DNA from: an uncultured Acidimicrobiales bacterium
GTDB taxonomy: Bacteria; Actinomycetota; Acidimicrobiia; Acidimicrobiales; CADCSY01
Length of the DNA stretch: 64,000 bases
Direction: 5' to 3'
Assembly (NCBI GenBank): GCA_902805555.1
Contig: CADCSY010000024.1
Coordinates: 1 to 64,000, forward strand
The first letter of the stretch is position 1. The number at the start of each line of letters is the position of its first letter. Below, piece after piece: positions 35,010-46,993 of this stretch. Position numbers and translations under genes: made by a program. The notes beneath the pieces are model-generated. The model was given only the letters and a program-made list of their open reading frames with translations. It had not been told where the DNA came from and searched no databases.

Positions 35010-36455
35010 TCAGGCTCGGGCGCCGGCCAGGTCGGCTTCTTCCGTGCGCTCGTCTGCCGGCGGCTCCCGGACGGCCGAGCGCATGCACCAGCAGGCGGCG
35101 GTGCACACCAGCGCCAGGCCTGCGCCGACCACGTAGGCGGTGGCGAAGTCGCCCGCCTCCCCCGTCCCGCCGTAGATGACGGTCAGCACGGTGATGCCGA
35201 ACGAGGCGCCCACCTGGAAGAGCATGCGCTCGGAGGCGGCGGCGATGCCGAGGTCGCCCTGGGGGACGCTGTTGGCGAGCGACGCGCTGATCGACGGCCG
35301 GTTGAAGCCGTGGCCGAGCCCCTGCATCACCGACGCCACCAGGAACAGCGGCATGGACCTGTCGAGCACCGACACAGCGAACAGCGCGAGCGAGACCGCC
35401 AGGGAGGCCGAGCCGGCGACGGCCGTCGCCCGCTCCCCCACCCGCACCGCGATGCGACCCCCGACGGGAGACGACGCGCTGTAGACGACGGGCCGGATGA
35501 CGAGGACGAGCGCGGTGGCCGACAGGGAGTACCCGAAGACCGAGCGCAGCGTGAGGGGTGCGAGGACGAAGCCGCCCATGTAGGCGGCACCGGTGAAGGC
35601 CGAGGCCACGATCGGCGCGCTGAAGTTGCGGCGGCGGAGGAACTCGAGTGGCAGCAAGGGCGCAGGCGCCCGTCGCTCGGCACGCACGAAGAGCAGGAAG
35701 CCGAGGGGCGCGAGCAGGAGCGGGCCGAGGACGAGCGGGCTGGCCAGGCCCTCGGTGTCCCCCAGCGTCAGCGCCAGCATCAGCATCCCGGTGCCGAGGG
35801 CGAGGGAGGCGGAGCCGGCCACGTCGAAGGGGACCCGCTCCCTGGTCGGCGTCTCCCGCAGCACCACGAGGGCGAGCAGGAGCGCACCCGTCGACAGCGC
35901 CGCCTGCATGAGGAACAGGACCTGCCAGCCGAGCGCCTCGACCAGCGGTCCCCCGACGGCCAGGCCGACCGCCGGCGCGCCCGCCGCCACCATCGCCCAC
36001 CATCCCATGGCCTTCACCCGCTCGCCGGGGGCGAACACCGCGAGCACGAGCGCCATCGACGTGGGCTGGGTGGCCGCCCCGATCGTCTGGGCGATCGTGC
36101 GCCACCCGATGAGCTGGAAGGCGTTGCGGGAGGTGGCGGTCAGCACGGCGGCGACCGTCGCCAGCGCGAAGCCGAGGAGGAAGACCTTCCGGTGGCCGCG
36201 GAGGTCGCCGAGCTTGCCGAGCACCGGCAGCGCCAGGGCCGAGATGAGGAGGGGCAGCGAGACGACCCAGGCGATCGTGGTCTCCGACGTCTGGAAGTCG
36301 GCTGCGATCTCGCCCAGCGACACCGTCAGCAGCGTCACCGGGAAGGACGTGGCGAACATGCCGGCGAGCGCGGTGAACAGCACCCAGCGCTGGTAGGTCC
36401 CCCTCCCCTCCAGCTGCTCGATGGTCCGCTCCCGGACCGCTGCGAGCCGGCTCAC
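35010..36455 (-). CDS. MFS drug-efflux-type transporter (DHA2/EmrB-like)
   Basis: A 481-residue membrane protein with about 12-14 hydrophobic segments. The first is WVLFTALAGMFATSFPVTLL; motif A follows as LGKLGDLRGHRKVFLLG (about 82-98), and TAAIWV-like SETTIAWVVSLPLLISALALPV precedes it. Mid-protein FLMQAALSTGALLLALVVLRETPTRE is the loop seen in DHA2 exporters. It probably pumps drugs or metabolites using the proton gradient. GTG 36455 overlaps the TGA of a short upstream ORF (GTGA), and has no ribosome binding site of its own, so its translation is probably coupled to that leader. Confidence 0.85.
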   Translation of the reverse strand: MSRLAAVRERTIEQLEGRGTYQRWVLFTALAGMFATSFPVTLLTVSLGEIAADFQTSETTIAWVVSLPLLISALALPVLGKLGDLRGHRKVFLLGFALATVAAVLTATSRNAFQLIGWRTIAQTIGAATQPTSMALVLAVFAPGERVKAMGWWAMVAAGAPAVGLAVGGPLVEALGWQVLFLMQAALSTGALLLALVVLRETPTRERVPFDVAGSASLALGTGMLMLALTLGDTEGLASPLVLGPLLLAPLGFLLFVRAERRAPAPLLPLEFLRRRNFSAPIVASAFTGAAYMGGFVLAPLTLRSVFGYSLSATALVLVIRPVVYSASSPVGGRIAVRVGERATAVAGSASLAVSLALFAVSVLDRSMPLFLVASVMQGLGHGFNRPSISASLANSVPQGDLGIAAASERMLFQVGASFGITVLTVIYGGTGEAGDFATAYVVGAGLALVCTAACWCMRSAVREPPADERTEEADLAGARA

Positions 36456-36484
36456 GAGCCCGAGGTGGTGAGGCCCTGGCGCAC
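36452..36484 (-). CDS. Ten-codon leaderless upstream ORF ahead of the MFS gene
   Basis: GTG 36484 starts a ten-residue peptide (MRQGLTTSGS) whose TGA overlaps the GTG start of the MFS gene. TACGGT (36496-36491) is exactly six bases before this GTG, the same spacing as the other leaderless genes in the window. The peptide may serve to deliver ribosomes to, or attenuate, the exporter. It could also be chance. Confidence 0.5.
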   Translation of the reverse strand: MRQGLTTSGS

Positions 36485-36496
36485 CGGTCGACCGTA
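36485..36496 (-). promoter_or_regulatory. Leaderless promoter -10 (TACGGT) for the uORF-MFS transcript
   Basis: TACGGT (36496-36491) is six bases before GTG 36484. The transcript would start on the short ORF, about 30 bases before the MFS start. Confidence 0.5.
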
Positions 36497-36538
36497 CCTG
36501 GGCCCCTCCACCCCGAGGCACGGGACAGGGGTCAGGGG

Positions 36539-41137
<4,599 letters not shown>

Positions 41138-41149
41138 GGGACGAGGCTA
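41138..41149 (-). promoter_or_regulatory. Leaderless promoter -10 (TAGCCT) for lhr
   Basis: TAGCCT (41149-41144) is six bases before GTG 41137. Confidence 0.6.
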
Positions 41150-41185
41150 CCGGCGAGCCGGCGCCCGCCGGAGTGGCGACGGCGG

Positions 41186-41761
41186 TCAGGCGTCGGCCAG
41201 ACGTCCCTGCTCGTCGGCTCGGCGGAGGCTGAGCGGGCCCGTCCCCCGCAGCGCCTGGACGACGTCGTCGACCTTCGTGCGGTCGCCGGTGTGGACCGCG
41301 AGGCGCGGCTGGCCGGTGCCCTCGGACGCCTCGGCGTTGTAGGTCTCCCCCCACGCCTCGCTCACCGGCAGGCCGGTGGCGCCGCCGTAGAAGCCGCCTG
41401 CGTAGCCGCCGAAGATGGCCCCGCCGAGGGCGCCGCCGAGCCCGAGCGCGAGCGGCGAGTAGAGGTCGAACACGGCGCTGGCTGCCGCACCGACGAGCGC
41501 GCCGATCAGCGCACCGATCAGCGCACCGCCGACGAAGCCGACACCGGCGCGCTTGCCCACCTTGCCCGTGGCCTCCATGTCGGCGTCCCGCTGCGCCTCG
41601 TTGCTGAGCGGCTTGCGCTCGGCACCGGGGACGTCGAGCTCGATGGCGCCCCCCTCGACGCCGTGGCGCTCGAGGATGGTGATGGCCGCCCGCGCTGCAT
41701 CGAGGTCCGGGTAGATGGCGATGACGTCGTTCGCGCTCGCGCGGTCGCTGCCTGAGTCCAT
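41186..41761 (-). CDS. Glycine-zipper protein resembling general stress protein 17M/YflT
   Basis: A 191-residue protein. Residues 11-45 (VIAIYPDLDAARAAITILERHGVEG) resemble the ferredoxin-like start of heat-induced stress proteins that carry an N-terminal YflT-like module. Residues about 70-130 are two Gly/Ala-rich hydrophobic hairpins (GGALIGALIGALVGAAAS and LGGALGGAIFGGYAGGFYGG) that look like glycine zippers and may insert in the membrane. The C-terminal part (RLAVHTGDRTKVDDVVQALRG) repeats the first fold. Function unknown; stress or membrane role is inferred. TAGAGC, a poor -10, lies six bases before the ATG. Confidence 0.65.
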   Translation of the reverse strand: MDSGSDRASANDVIAIYPDLDAARAAITILERHGVEGGAIELDVPGAERKPLSNEAQRDADMEATGKVGKRAGVGFVGGALIGALIGALVGAAASAVFDLYSPLALGLGGALGGAIFGGYAGGFYGGATGLPVSEAWGETYNAEASEGTGQPRLAVHTGDRTKVDDVVQALRGTGPLSLRRADEQGRLADA

Positions 41762-41816
41762 GGCCGCGCTCTACCCCGCGGGCTCGGCTGCGTCACGCCG
41801 GGCTGGCCTGCCCGGG

Positions 41817-42215
41817 CTAGCCCGCGGTGATCGTTCCCCTCATGGTGGCGGGGTGGACGTCGCACAGGTAGGGGACCTCACCCGGCTCGTCCAGGGTGAA
41901 GGTCAGCTCCTGGGTGACGGGACCGTCCTCCACCTCGGTGATCGGCTCGTCGGGACCGCCGGTGTCCACGTGCAGGTTGTGCGGGACGCCTTCGTGGTCG
42001 TTCTCGTAGGTCACCGTGACCTCCTCACCGACCGGCACCTCGAACGCCTCGATGTCGAAGCTCAGGTCCGTGCTGGTGATGGTCAGGCTGGTGACGGGCC
42101 CCTCCGGCGCGGCCGCCGCGTCGTCGTCGTCCCCGCCGCAGCCGACCACCGGCAGGGCCACGAGGGCGGCGAGGAGGGCGAGCCGGCCGACGTCGGACCG
42201 GGCGGTGGAAGCCAT
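41817..42215 (-). CDS. Cupredoxin lipoprotein (plastocyanin-like, copper-binding)
   Basis: A 132-residue exported lipoprotein. The lipobox is PVVGC (Cys near residue 26), followed by an acidic linker. The cupredoxin domain has all expected type 1 copper ligands: His in VPHNLHV (about 81), and Cys, His and Met in YLCDVHPATMRG (about 117-127). It probably carries electrons outside the membrane or binds copper. It is divergent from the DtxR-family gene with a 58-bp gap that holds two leaderless promoters and a 14-bp palindrome. ATG 42215 has TACGGT six bases upstream. Confidence 0.88.
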   Translation of the reverse strand: MASTARSDVGRLALLAALVALPVVGCGGDDDDAAAAPEGPVTSLTITSTDLSFDIEAFEVPVGEEVTVTYENDHEGVPHNLHVDTGGPDEPITEVEDGPVTQELTFTLDEPGEVPYLCDVHPATMRGTITAG

Positions 42216-42227
42216 GCCGGAACCGTA
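42216..42227 (-). promoter_or_regulatory. Leaderless promoter -10 (TACGGT) for the cupredoxin gene
   Basis: TACGGT (42227-42222) is six bases before ATG 42215. Confidence 0.6.
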
Positions 42228-42230
42228 ACG

Positions 42231-42244
42231 ACCGAGCCCTCGGT
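42231..42244. promoter_or_regulatory. 14-bp palindrome between divergent cupredoxin and dtxR-like promoters
   Basis: ACCGAG (42231-42236) and CTCGGT (42239-42244) form an inverted repeat around CC, lying between the two -10 hexamers. It could be an operator acting on both genes. It does not match the TTAGG/CCTAA box found before the iron transporter. Confidence 0.4.
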
Positions 42245-42260
42245 AGGACCAACCCGCCGG

Positions 42261-42273
42261 TAGCCTCGCCGCG
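42261..42273 (+). promoter_or_regulatory. Leaderless promoter -10 (TAGCCT) for the DtxR-family gene
   Basis: TAGCCT (42261-42266) is seven bases before ATG 42274. Confidence 0.6.
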
Positions 42274-42951
42274 ATGGCCGACTCCCACCCTGCGTTCGAG
42301 GAGTACTGCGAGGCGATCTTCGAGCTCGAGGAGGACGACCTCGACGTCATCCAGGCCCGGATCGCCGACCGCCTGCACGTCTCCCGGCCGGCCGTGTCGG
42401 AGATGGTCCGGCGGATGGCGGGCGAGGGGCTCGTGACCCTCGACGGGGGCATCCACCTCACGGCCGCCGGCGCCCGGCTCGCGGAGCGGGTCGTCCGCCG
42501 CCACCGCCTCGCCGAGCGCTTCCTCACCGACATCCTCGGCCTCAGCTGGGCGGAGGCGCACACCGAAGCCGGTCGCTGGGAGCACGTCCTTTCGGACCCG
42601 GTGGAGGCGGCCATGAACCGGCTGCTGGGTGACCCCACCACGTGCCCGCACGGCAACCCCATCCCCGGCTCCGCCTACACCACGCCCGACACGGTGGTGC
42701 TCTCGTGCGTGGCCGTCGGCACCAGCTTCGTGGTGACCCGCATCCCCGAGGAGCTGGAGTTCACACCCGGCCTGCTCGAGTTCCTCGAGGAGGCCGCGCT
42801 GCTGCCCGGCACGCGGGGCGAGGTCACGGCCACCTCCCCCGAGGGGGTGGTGACCGTCTGCATCGACGACCGCCACATCGGCATCGGGTCGTTCGCCAGC
42901 GACCGCATCCTCGTGCTCGCCGAGGCCGACGCCGAGGCCGTCGCCGTCTGA
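42274..42951 (+). CDS. DtxR/IdeR/MntR-family metal-dependent repressor
   Basis: A 225-residue regulator. The N-terminal winged helix (about 8-62) includes YCEAIFELEEDD, RIADRLHVSRPAVSEMVRRMAGEGLV, and the dimerisation/metal domain has VRRHRLAERFLTDILGLSW, EAGRWEHVLSDPVEAAMNRLLGDPTTCPHGNPIPG, whose His, Glu and Cys residues form the metal sites. A C-terminal SH3-like/FeoA-like domain follows from about 150. Because it precedes an iron-type ABC transporter with a perfect TTAGG-CCTAA palindrome over its start, iron is the likely co-repressor, though manganese is possible. It starts leaderless. Confidence 0.9.
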   Translation: MADSHPAFEEYCEAIFELEEDDLDVIQARIADRLHVSRPAVSEMVRRMAGEGLVTLDGGIHLTAAGARLAERVVRRHRLAERFLTDILGLSWAEAHTEAGRWEHVLSDPVEAAMNRLLGDPTTCPHGNPIPGSAYTTPDTVVLSCVAVGTSFVVTRIPEELEFTPGLLEFLEEAALLPGTRGEVTATSPEGVVTVCIDDRHIGIGSFASDRILVLAEADAEAVAV

Positions 42952-43029
42952 CCGGTGCCGGTCGGCGGCCCCCAGGGGTCGTGGCCCCGGCCGGTGGGCG
43001 ACTTGGCCGCCGCCGGAAGGTCGTGCCAC

Positions 43030-43047
43030 TGTTAGGCATGCCTAACA
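43030..43047. promoter_or_regulatory. Perfect 18-bp DtxR-type iron box over the fbpA-like start codon
   Basis: TGTTAGGCATGCCTAACA is its own reverse complement and its centre lies within the ATG at 43038-43040. The TTAGG...CCTAA arms match DtxR/IdeR-type operators. The DtxR-family gene ends 78 bp upstream. Binding would block the -10 region and the 5' end of the transcript at once. CACTGT (43027-43032), five bases before the ATG, may be the -10. Confidence 0.8.
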
Positions 43048-44105
43048 GCCTCCGCCCGCCGGTCTGGCGGCGCCTGCCCGTCCTGCTCGTGTCCCTCGCC
43101 CTGGTCGCGGCCGCCTGCGGCTCCGACGACGGCGACGAGCCGGCCGGCTCGGCGGAGGGCAGCGGCGCCGACGAGGCCGGGTCCCTCACCGTCTACTCGG
43201 GCCGCAGCGAGGAGCTGGTCGGCCCGCTCCTCGAGCGCTTCGAGACGGACACGGGCATCGGCATCGAGGTCCGCTACGGCGACACCGCCGAGATGGCCGG
43301 CCAGATCATCGAGGAAGGTGACAACTCCCCTGCCGACGTCTTCTACGGGCAGGACGCAGGTGCGCTGGGGGCGCTGTCGTCCGAGGGCCTGCTTGCCCCG
43401 CTCGACGCCGAGGTGATCGGTGTGGTGGAGGAGCAGTTCCGCTCGGTCGACGACCTGTGGGTGGGGACGTCGGGCCGGCTCCGGGCGCTCGCCTACAACA
43501 CCGAGGCCGTCTCCGAGGAGGAGATCCCGGCCTCGATCCTCGACCTCACCGACCCGGCCTGGGAGGGGCGCCTCGGGTGGGCGCCGACGAACGGCTCGTT
43601 CCAGGCCTTCGTCACCGCCCTGCGCGTGCTCGTCGGCGAGGACGGGGCCCGGGCCTGGCTGGAGGGCATCGAGGCGAACGGCGTGACCGTCTACGAGAAC
43701 AACGTCGCCATCGTCGAGGCCGTCGCGGCGGGCGAGATCGACGCCGGGTTCGTGAACCACTACTACCGCTTCCAGCTCGAGGCGGACGGGTCCGACATGT
43801 CGGACGTCGAGAACCACTACTTCACCGACGGCGACCCGGGCGCGCTGGTCAACGTGGCCGGCGTCGGGATCGTCGAGGGCACCGACGAGCAGGCGAGCGC
43901 CGAGCGACTCGTCGAGTACCTGCTCGAACCGGAGGCCCAGGAGTACTTCGCCACCGAGACCTTCGAGATCCCCCTCGTCGACGGCGTCGAGGCGGCGGCG
44001 GCGCTGCCCGACCTGACGGTGCTCGAGCAGCCCGACCTCGACCTGGCCCAGCTCGAGGACCTGGAGGGCACGCTCGCCCTCCTCACCGACGTGGGCGTCC
44101 TCTAG
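43038..44105 (+). CDS. Iron(III) ABC transporter substrate-binding lipoprotein (FbpA-like)
   Basis: A 355-residue exported lipoprotein. The lipobox LVAAAC gives a lipidated Cys at about residue 27, then an acidic linker. The binding domain begins LTVYSGRSEELVGPLLERFE, typical of the ferric-ion binding family, with GDTAEMAGQIIEEGDNSPADVFYGQDAGALG, a hinge region RLGWAPTNGSFQAFV and the paired tyrosines in FVNHYYRFQLE (about 240) that coordinate Fe(III) in FbpA. It delivers iron to the permease encoded next. Transcription is probably repressed under iron sufficiency through the palindrome covering its start. Confidence 0.9.
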   Translation: MPNSLRPPVWRRLPVLLVSLALVAAACGSDDGDEPAGSAEGSGADEAGSLTVYSGRSEELVGPLLERFETDTGIGIEVRYGDTAEMAGQIIEEGDNSPADVFYGQDAGALGALSSEGLLAPLDAEVIGVVEEQFRSVDDLWVGTSGRLRALAYNTEAVSEEEIPASILDLTDPAWEGRLGWAPTNGSFQAFVTALRVLVGEDGARAWLEGIEANGVTVYENNVAIVEAVAAGEIDAGFVNHYYRFQLEADGSDMSDVENHYFTDGDPGALVNVAGVGIVEGTDEQASAERLVEYLLEPEAQEYFATETFEIPLVDGVEAAAALPDLTVLEQPDLDLAQLEDLEGTLALLTDVGVL

Positions 44106-44146
44106 CCCGTGCGCCGGAGGAGCCCCCGCAGGGGCGCACCGGTGGC

Positions 44147-45817
44147 GTGACGCTCATCGAGGGTGTCGGGGGCGGCGACCTCGCGGTCCCCGCACCGCCG
44201 GCGTCTGTCGCGACCCGTCGCCCGGCGACGGCCGCCACCGGCGCGGTGGTGGCGGCGGCGGTCGCGGTCTCGGTCGGCAGCCTCGTGCCGGCCGGGTACC
44301 TCGTCGTGCGCGGGTCCGAGGCCGGGCTCGCCCGCATGCTCGAGGTGGCGAGCGAGGGACGGACGCTCGCCCTCCTCGTCCGCAGCGGCCTCCTCGCCCT
44401 GGCGGTCACCGCCGCGTCGGTGGCCATCTCCGTCCCGGTGGCGTGGCTGACGGCCAGGACCGACCTGCCGTGGCGGCGAGCCTGGGTGGTGCTGACCGCC
44501 CTCCCGCTCGCCATCCCGACCTACGTCGGCGGCTACGCCTTCGTGGCCGCACTCGGGCCGCGGGGCATCGCCCAGGGGTGGCTCGAGCCGCTCGGGGTCG
44601 AGCGGCTCCCGTCGATCTACGGCTTCCCCGGCGCCTTCCTCGCCCTCACCCTGTTCAGCTACCCGTACGTGCTGTTGACCGTGCGGGCTGCGCTGCGCCG
44701 GCTCGACCCGAGCCTCGAGGAGGCAAGCAGGTCACTCGGCAGGGGGCGGCTCGCCACCTTCGTGCACGTCACGCTCCCGCAGCTGCGCCCGGCGATCGTC
44801 GCCGGCTCGCTCCTCGTGGCGCTCTACGCGCTGCACGACTTCGGCGCCGTGTCGCTCCTGCGCTTCGACTCCTTCACCCGCGTGATCTACACGCAGTACC
44901 GGGGGTCGCTCGACCGGTCGGCCGCCGCCGTGCTCGGGCTCGTCCTCATGGCCGTCACCCTGGCGCTCGTCACCGCTGAGCTGCGGACCCGGGGGAGCTC
45001 GGCCTACCACCGGCTGCACGGCGGCGGTGCCAGGAGCGCCCCGCCCGTCGGCCTCGGCCGCTGGCGGTGGCCGGCCGCCGCCGCCTGCGGCCTCCTCGTG
45101 GCCGCCGCCCTGCTCGTGCCGCTCGGCGTCATCGCGTACTGGCTCGTGAGGGGCACGACCTCGGCCGACCCCCTCCGTCTGACGCTCGACCTGGTCGGCA
45201 ACAGCCTGCAGGCGTCAGCCCTCGGGGCGGTGGTGTCACTCGCCGCGGCATGGCCGGTGGCCGTGCTCAGCGTCCGGCGGCCGGGCCTCCTCGCCTCGGT
45301 CGTCGAGCGGGCGACCTACGTCGGCTACGCCCTGCCCGGCATCGTGGTCGCCCTCTCGCTCGTCTTCTTCGGGGCACGGGTGGCGCCGGCGATCTACCAG
45401 ACCCGCACCCTGCTCGTGTTCGCCTACGTGGTCCTGTTCCTGCCCCAGGCGGTCGGCGCGCTGCGGGCGTCGCTGCTCCAGGTCCCCCCGTCGCTCGAGG
45501 AGGCGTCCCGGCTGCTCGGCGTCCACCCGTTCGGCACCGCCCGCCGGGTGGTCCTGCCGCTCGTGCGGCCGGGCGCGCTCGCCGGCCTCGCCCTCGTCTT
45601 CCTGACCTGCATGAAGGAGCTGCCGGCGACGCTGCTGCTGGCCCCGACCGGGTACCAGACCCTCGCCACCCAGGTGTGGGGGGCGACGAGCGAGGCCTTC
45701 TTCAGCCGGGCGGCGGCGCCGGCCCTCGCCCTCGTGGCGCTCTCTGCGATCCCGATGGTGCTCCTGACGAGGGGTGAGGAGCGCCAGCCGCCCCGCCGGC
45801 GCCCCGACGGGCGCTGA
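44147..45817 (+). CDS. Iron(III) ABC transporter permease (FbpB-like, fused two-domain)
   Basis: A 556-residue membrane protein made of two homologous permease halves of six helices each. Both halves carry the EAA loop: SLEEASRSLGRGRLATFVHVTLPQLRP (about 190-215) and SLEEASRLLGVHPFGTARRVVLPLVRPG (about 448-475). The second half ends in FLTCMKELPATLLLAPTGYQTLATQVW, characteristic of ferric-iron permeases. GTG 44147 lies 42 bp after the fbpA-like stop. The end of the gene is three bases from the end of the convergent ATPase gene. Confidence 0.9.
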   Translation: MTLIEGVGGGDLAVPAPPASVATRRPATAATGAVVAAAVAVSVGSLVPAGYLVVRGSEAGLARMLEVASEGRTLALLVRSGLLALAVTAASVAISVPVAWLTARTDLPWRRAWVVLTALPLAIPTYVGGYAFVAALGPRGIAQGWLEPLGVERLPSIYGFPGAFLALTLFSYPYVLLTVRAALRRLDPSLEEASRSLGRGRLATFVHVTLPQLRPAIVAGSLLVALYALHDFGAVSLLRFDSFTRVIYTQYRGSLDRSAAAVLGLVLMAVTLALVTAELRTRGSSAYHRLHGGGARSAPPVGLGRWRWPAAAACGLLVAAALLVPLGVIAYWLVRGTTSADPLRLTLDLVGNSLQASALGAVVSLAAAWPVAVLSVRRPGLLASVVERATYVGYALPGIVVALSLVFFGARVAPAIYQTRTLLVFAYVVLFLPQAVGALRASLLQVPPSLEEASRLLGVHPFGTARRVVLPLVRPGALAGLALVFLTCMKELPATLLLAPTGYQTLATQVWGATSEAFFSRAAAPALALVALSAIPMVLLTRGEERQPPRRRPDGR

Positions 45818-45820
45818 GGA

Positions 45821-46981
45821 TCAGCCCACCGGCCACGAGGGCGCCGGCTCGCCGGCGTAGGCGACGCCGACCAGGTCCCCCCGCCGGAACGCCGTCCCCG
45901 GGCCCGTCCTCGCCCGGAGCACGTCGCCGTCGCGGAGGGCGAGCTCGTACACCGTGTCGTGGCCGTAGAACTCGACGAGCGTGACGGTGGCCGCCTCCCC
46001 CGAGACGAGGCGCAGGTGCTCGGGTCGGACCAGGACCGTCCGCTCGCCGTGGCCGGGGGCGTCGAGCGGCACGGCGCCCACGGACGTGCGGGCGACCCCG
46101 CCGTCGGCCTCGCCTCGCACGAGGTTGGCCTCGCCGACGAACCCGGCGACCCAGGCGGAGGCGGGCCGGGCGTACAGCTCCGCCGGGGTGGCCTGCTGCT
46201 CGATGACGCCCGCCCGCATCACGGCGACCTGGTCGCCGAGCACGAACGCCTCCTCCTGGTCGTGGGTCACGAACACCGTGGTGACGCCGAGGTCGCCGAG
46301 CAGGCGGTGCACCTCAGTCCTCACCTCGACCCGCAGCGCGCTGTCGAGGTTGGAGAACGGCTCGTCGAGCAGCAGCACGCCGGGGCGGGGGGCAAGGGCA
46401 CGGGCCAGGGCCACCCGTTGCTGCTGGCCACCCGAGAGCGTCCCGGGTCGCCGGTCCCCGAGGCCCTCGAGCCCGACCAGGGCCAGGCTCTCCTCGACCC
46501 GCCCGCTCCTGCGCCCCGCCCGGTCCAGCCCGTAGCCGACGTTGGCGGCGACGCTCAGGTGGGGGAACAGCGCCCAGTCCTGGAACACCATCCCGACGTG
46601 GCGGCGCTCGGGGGCGACCTGGCCGTCTGGGCCCGTGAGCACCCGGCCGCCCACGGCCACCTCACCCTCGTCAGGGCGCTCGAGCCCTGCGATCGTGCGG
46701 AGCAACGTGGTCTTGCCGCAGCCGCTCGGCCCGAGCAGGGCGACGACCTCGCCCGGCGCCACGCGGAGCGAGACCTGGCGCAGCACGGCCACGCCCGGGG
46801 TGAACGACTTGGAGATGCCCCGGACCTCGACCCCGGGGGCGGGAGCCGAGCCGGCACCCCGGACCCGCCCGCCTGCGACCTCCCGGCGCCCGGCCTGCCT
46901 GGGCCCGGCCCGCCCGGCGCCGACCTGCCCGTCGTCGGCCTGCCCGTCGACAGCCTGCGTCCGGGCGGCGGCGGTCTCCAT
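45821..46981 (-). CDS. Iron(III)/spermidine-type ABC transporter ATP-binding protein (FbpC-like)
   Basis: A 386-residue ABC ATPase. A low-complexity N-terminal extension of about 45 residues precedes VEVRGISKSFTPGVAVLRQV. Walker A is GPSGCGKTT, the Q loop VFQDWALFPHLSV, signature LSGGQQQRVALARAL, Walker B LLLDEPFSNLD, H loop VTHDQEEAF, and the C-terminal TOBE domain includes VLVRPEHLRLV. It most likely energises the permease encoded convergently next door, although it is transcribed in the opposite direction. ATG 46981 follows GAGGTGG; GTG 46987 is an alternative. TAGACT at 46996-46991 overlaps the helicase stop codon. Confidence 0.88.
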   Translation of the reverse strand: METAAARTQAVDGQADDGQVGAGRAGPRQAGRREVAGGRVRGAGSAPAPGVEVRGISKSFTPGVAVLRQVSLRVAPGEVVALLGPSGCGKTTLLRTIAGLERPDEGEVAVGGRVLTGPDGQVAPERRHVGMVFQDWALFPHLSVAANVGYGLDRAGRRSGRVEESLALVGLEGLGDRRPGTLSGGQQQRVALARALAPRPGVLLLDEPFSNLDSALRVEVRTEVHRLLGDLGVTTVFVTHDQEEAFVLGDQVAVMRAGVIEQQATPAELYARPASAWVAGFVGEANLVRGEADGGVARTSVGAVPLDAPGHGERTVLVRPEHLRLVSGEAATVTLVEFYGHDTVYELALRDGDVLRARTGPGTAFRRGDLVGVAYAGEPAPSWPVG

Positions 46982-46993
46982 GACCACCTCAGT

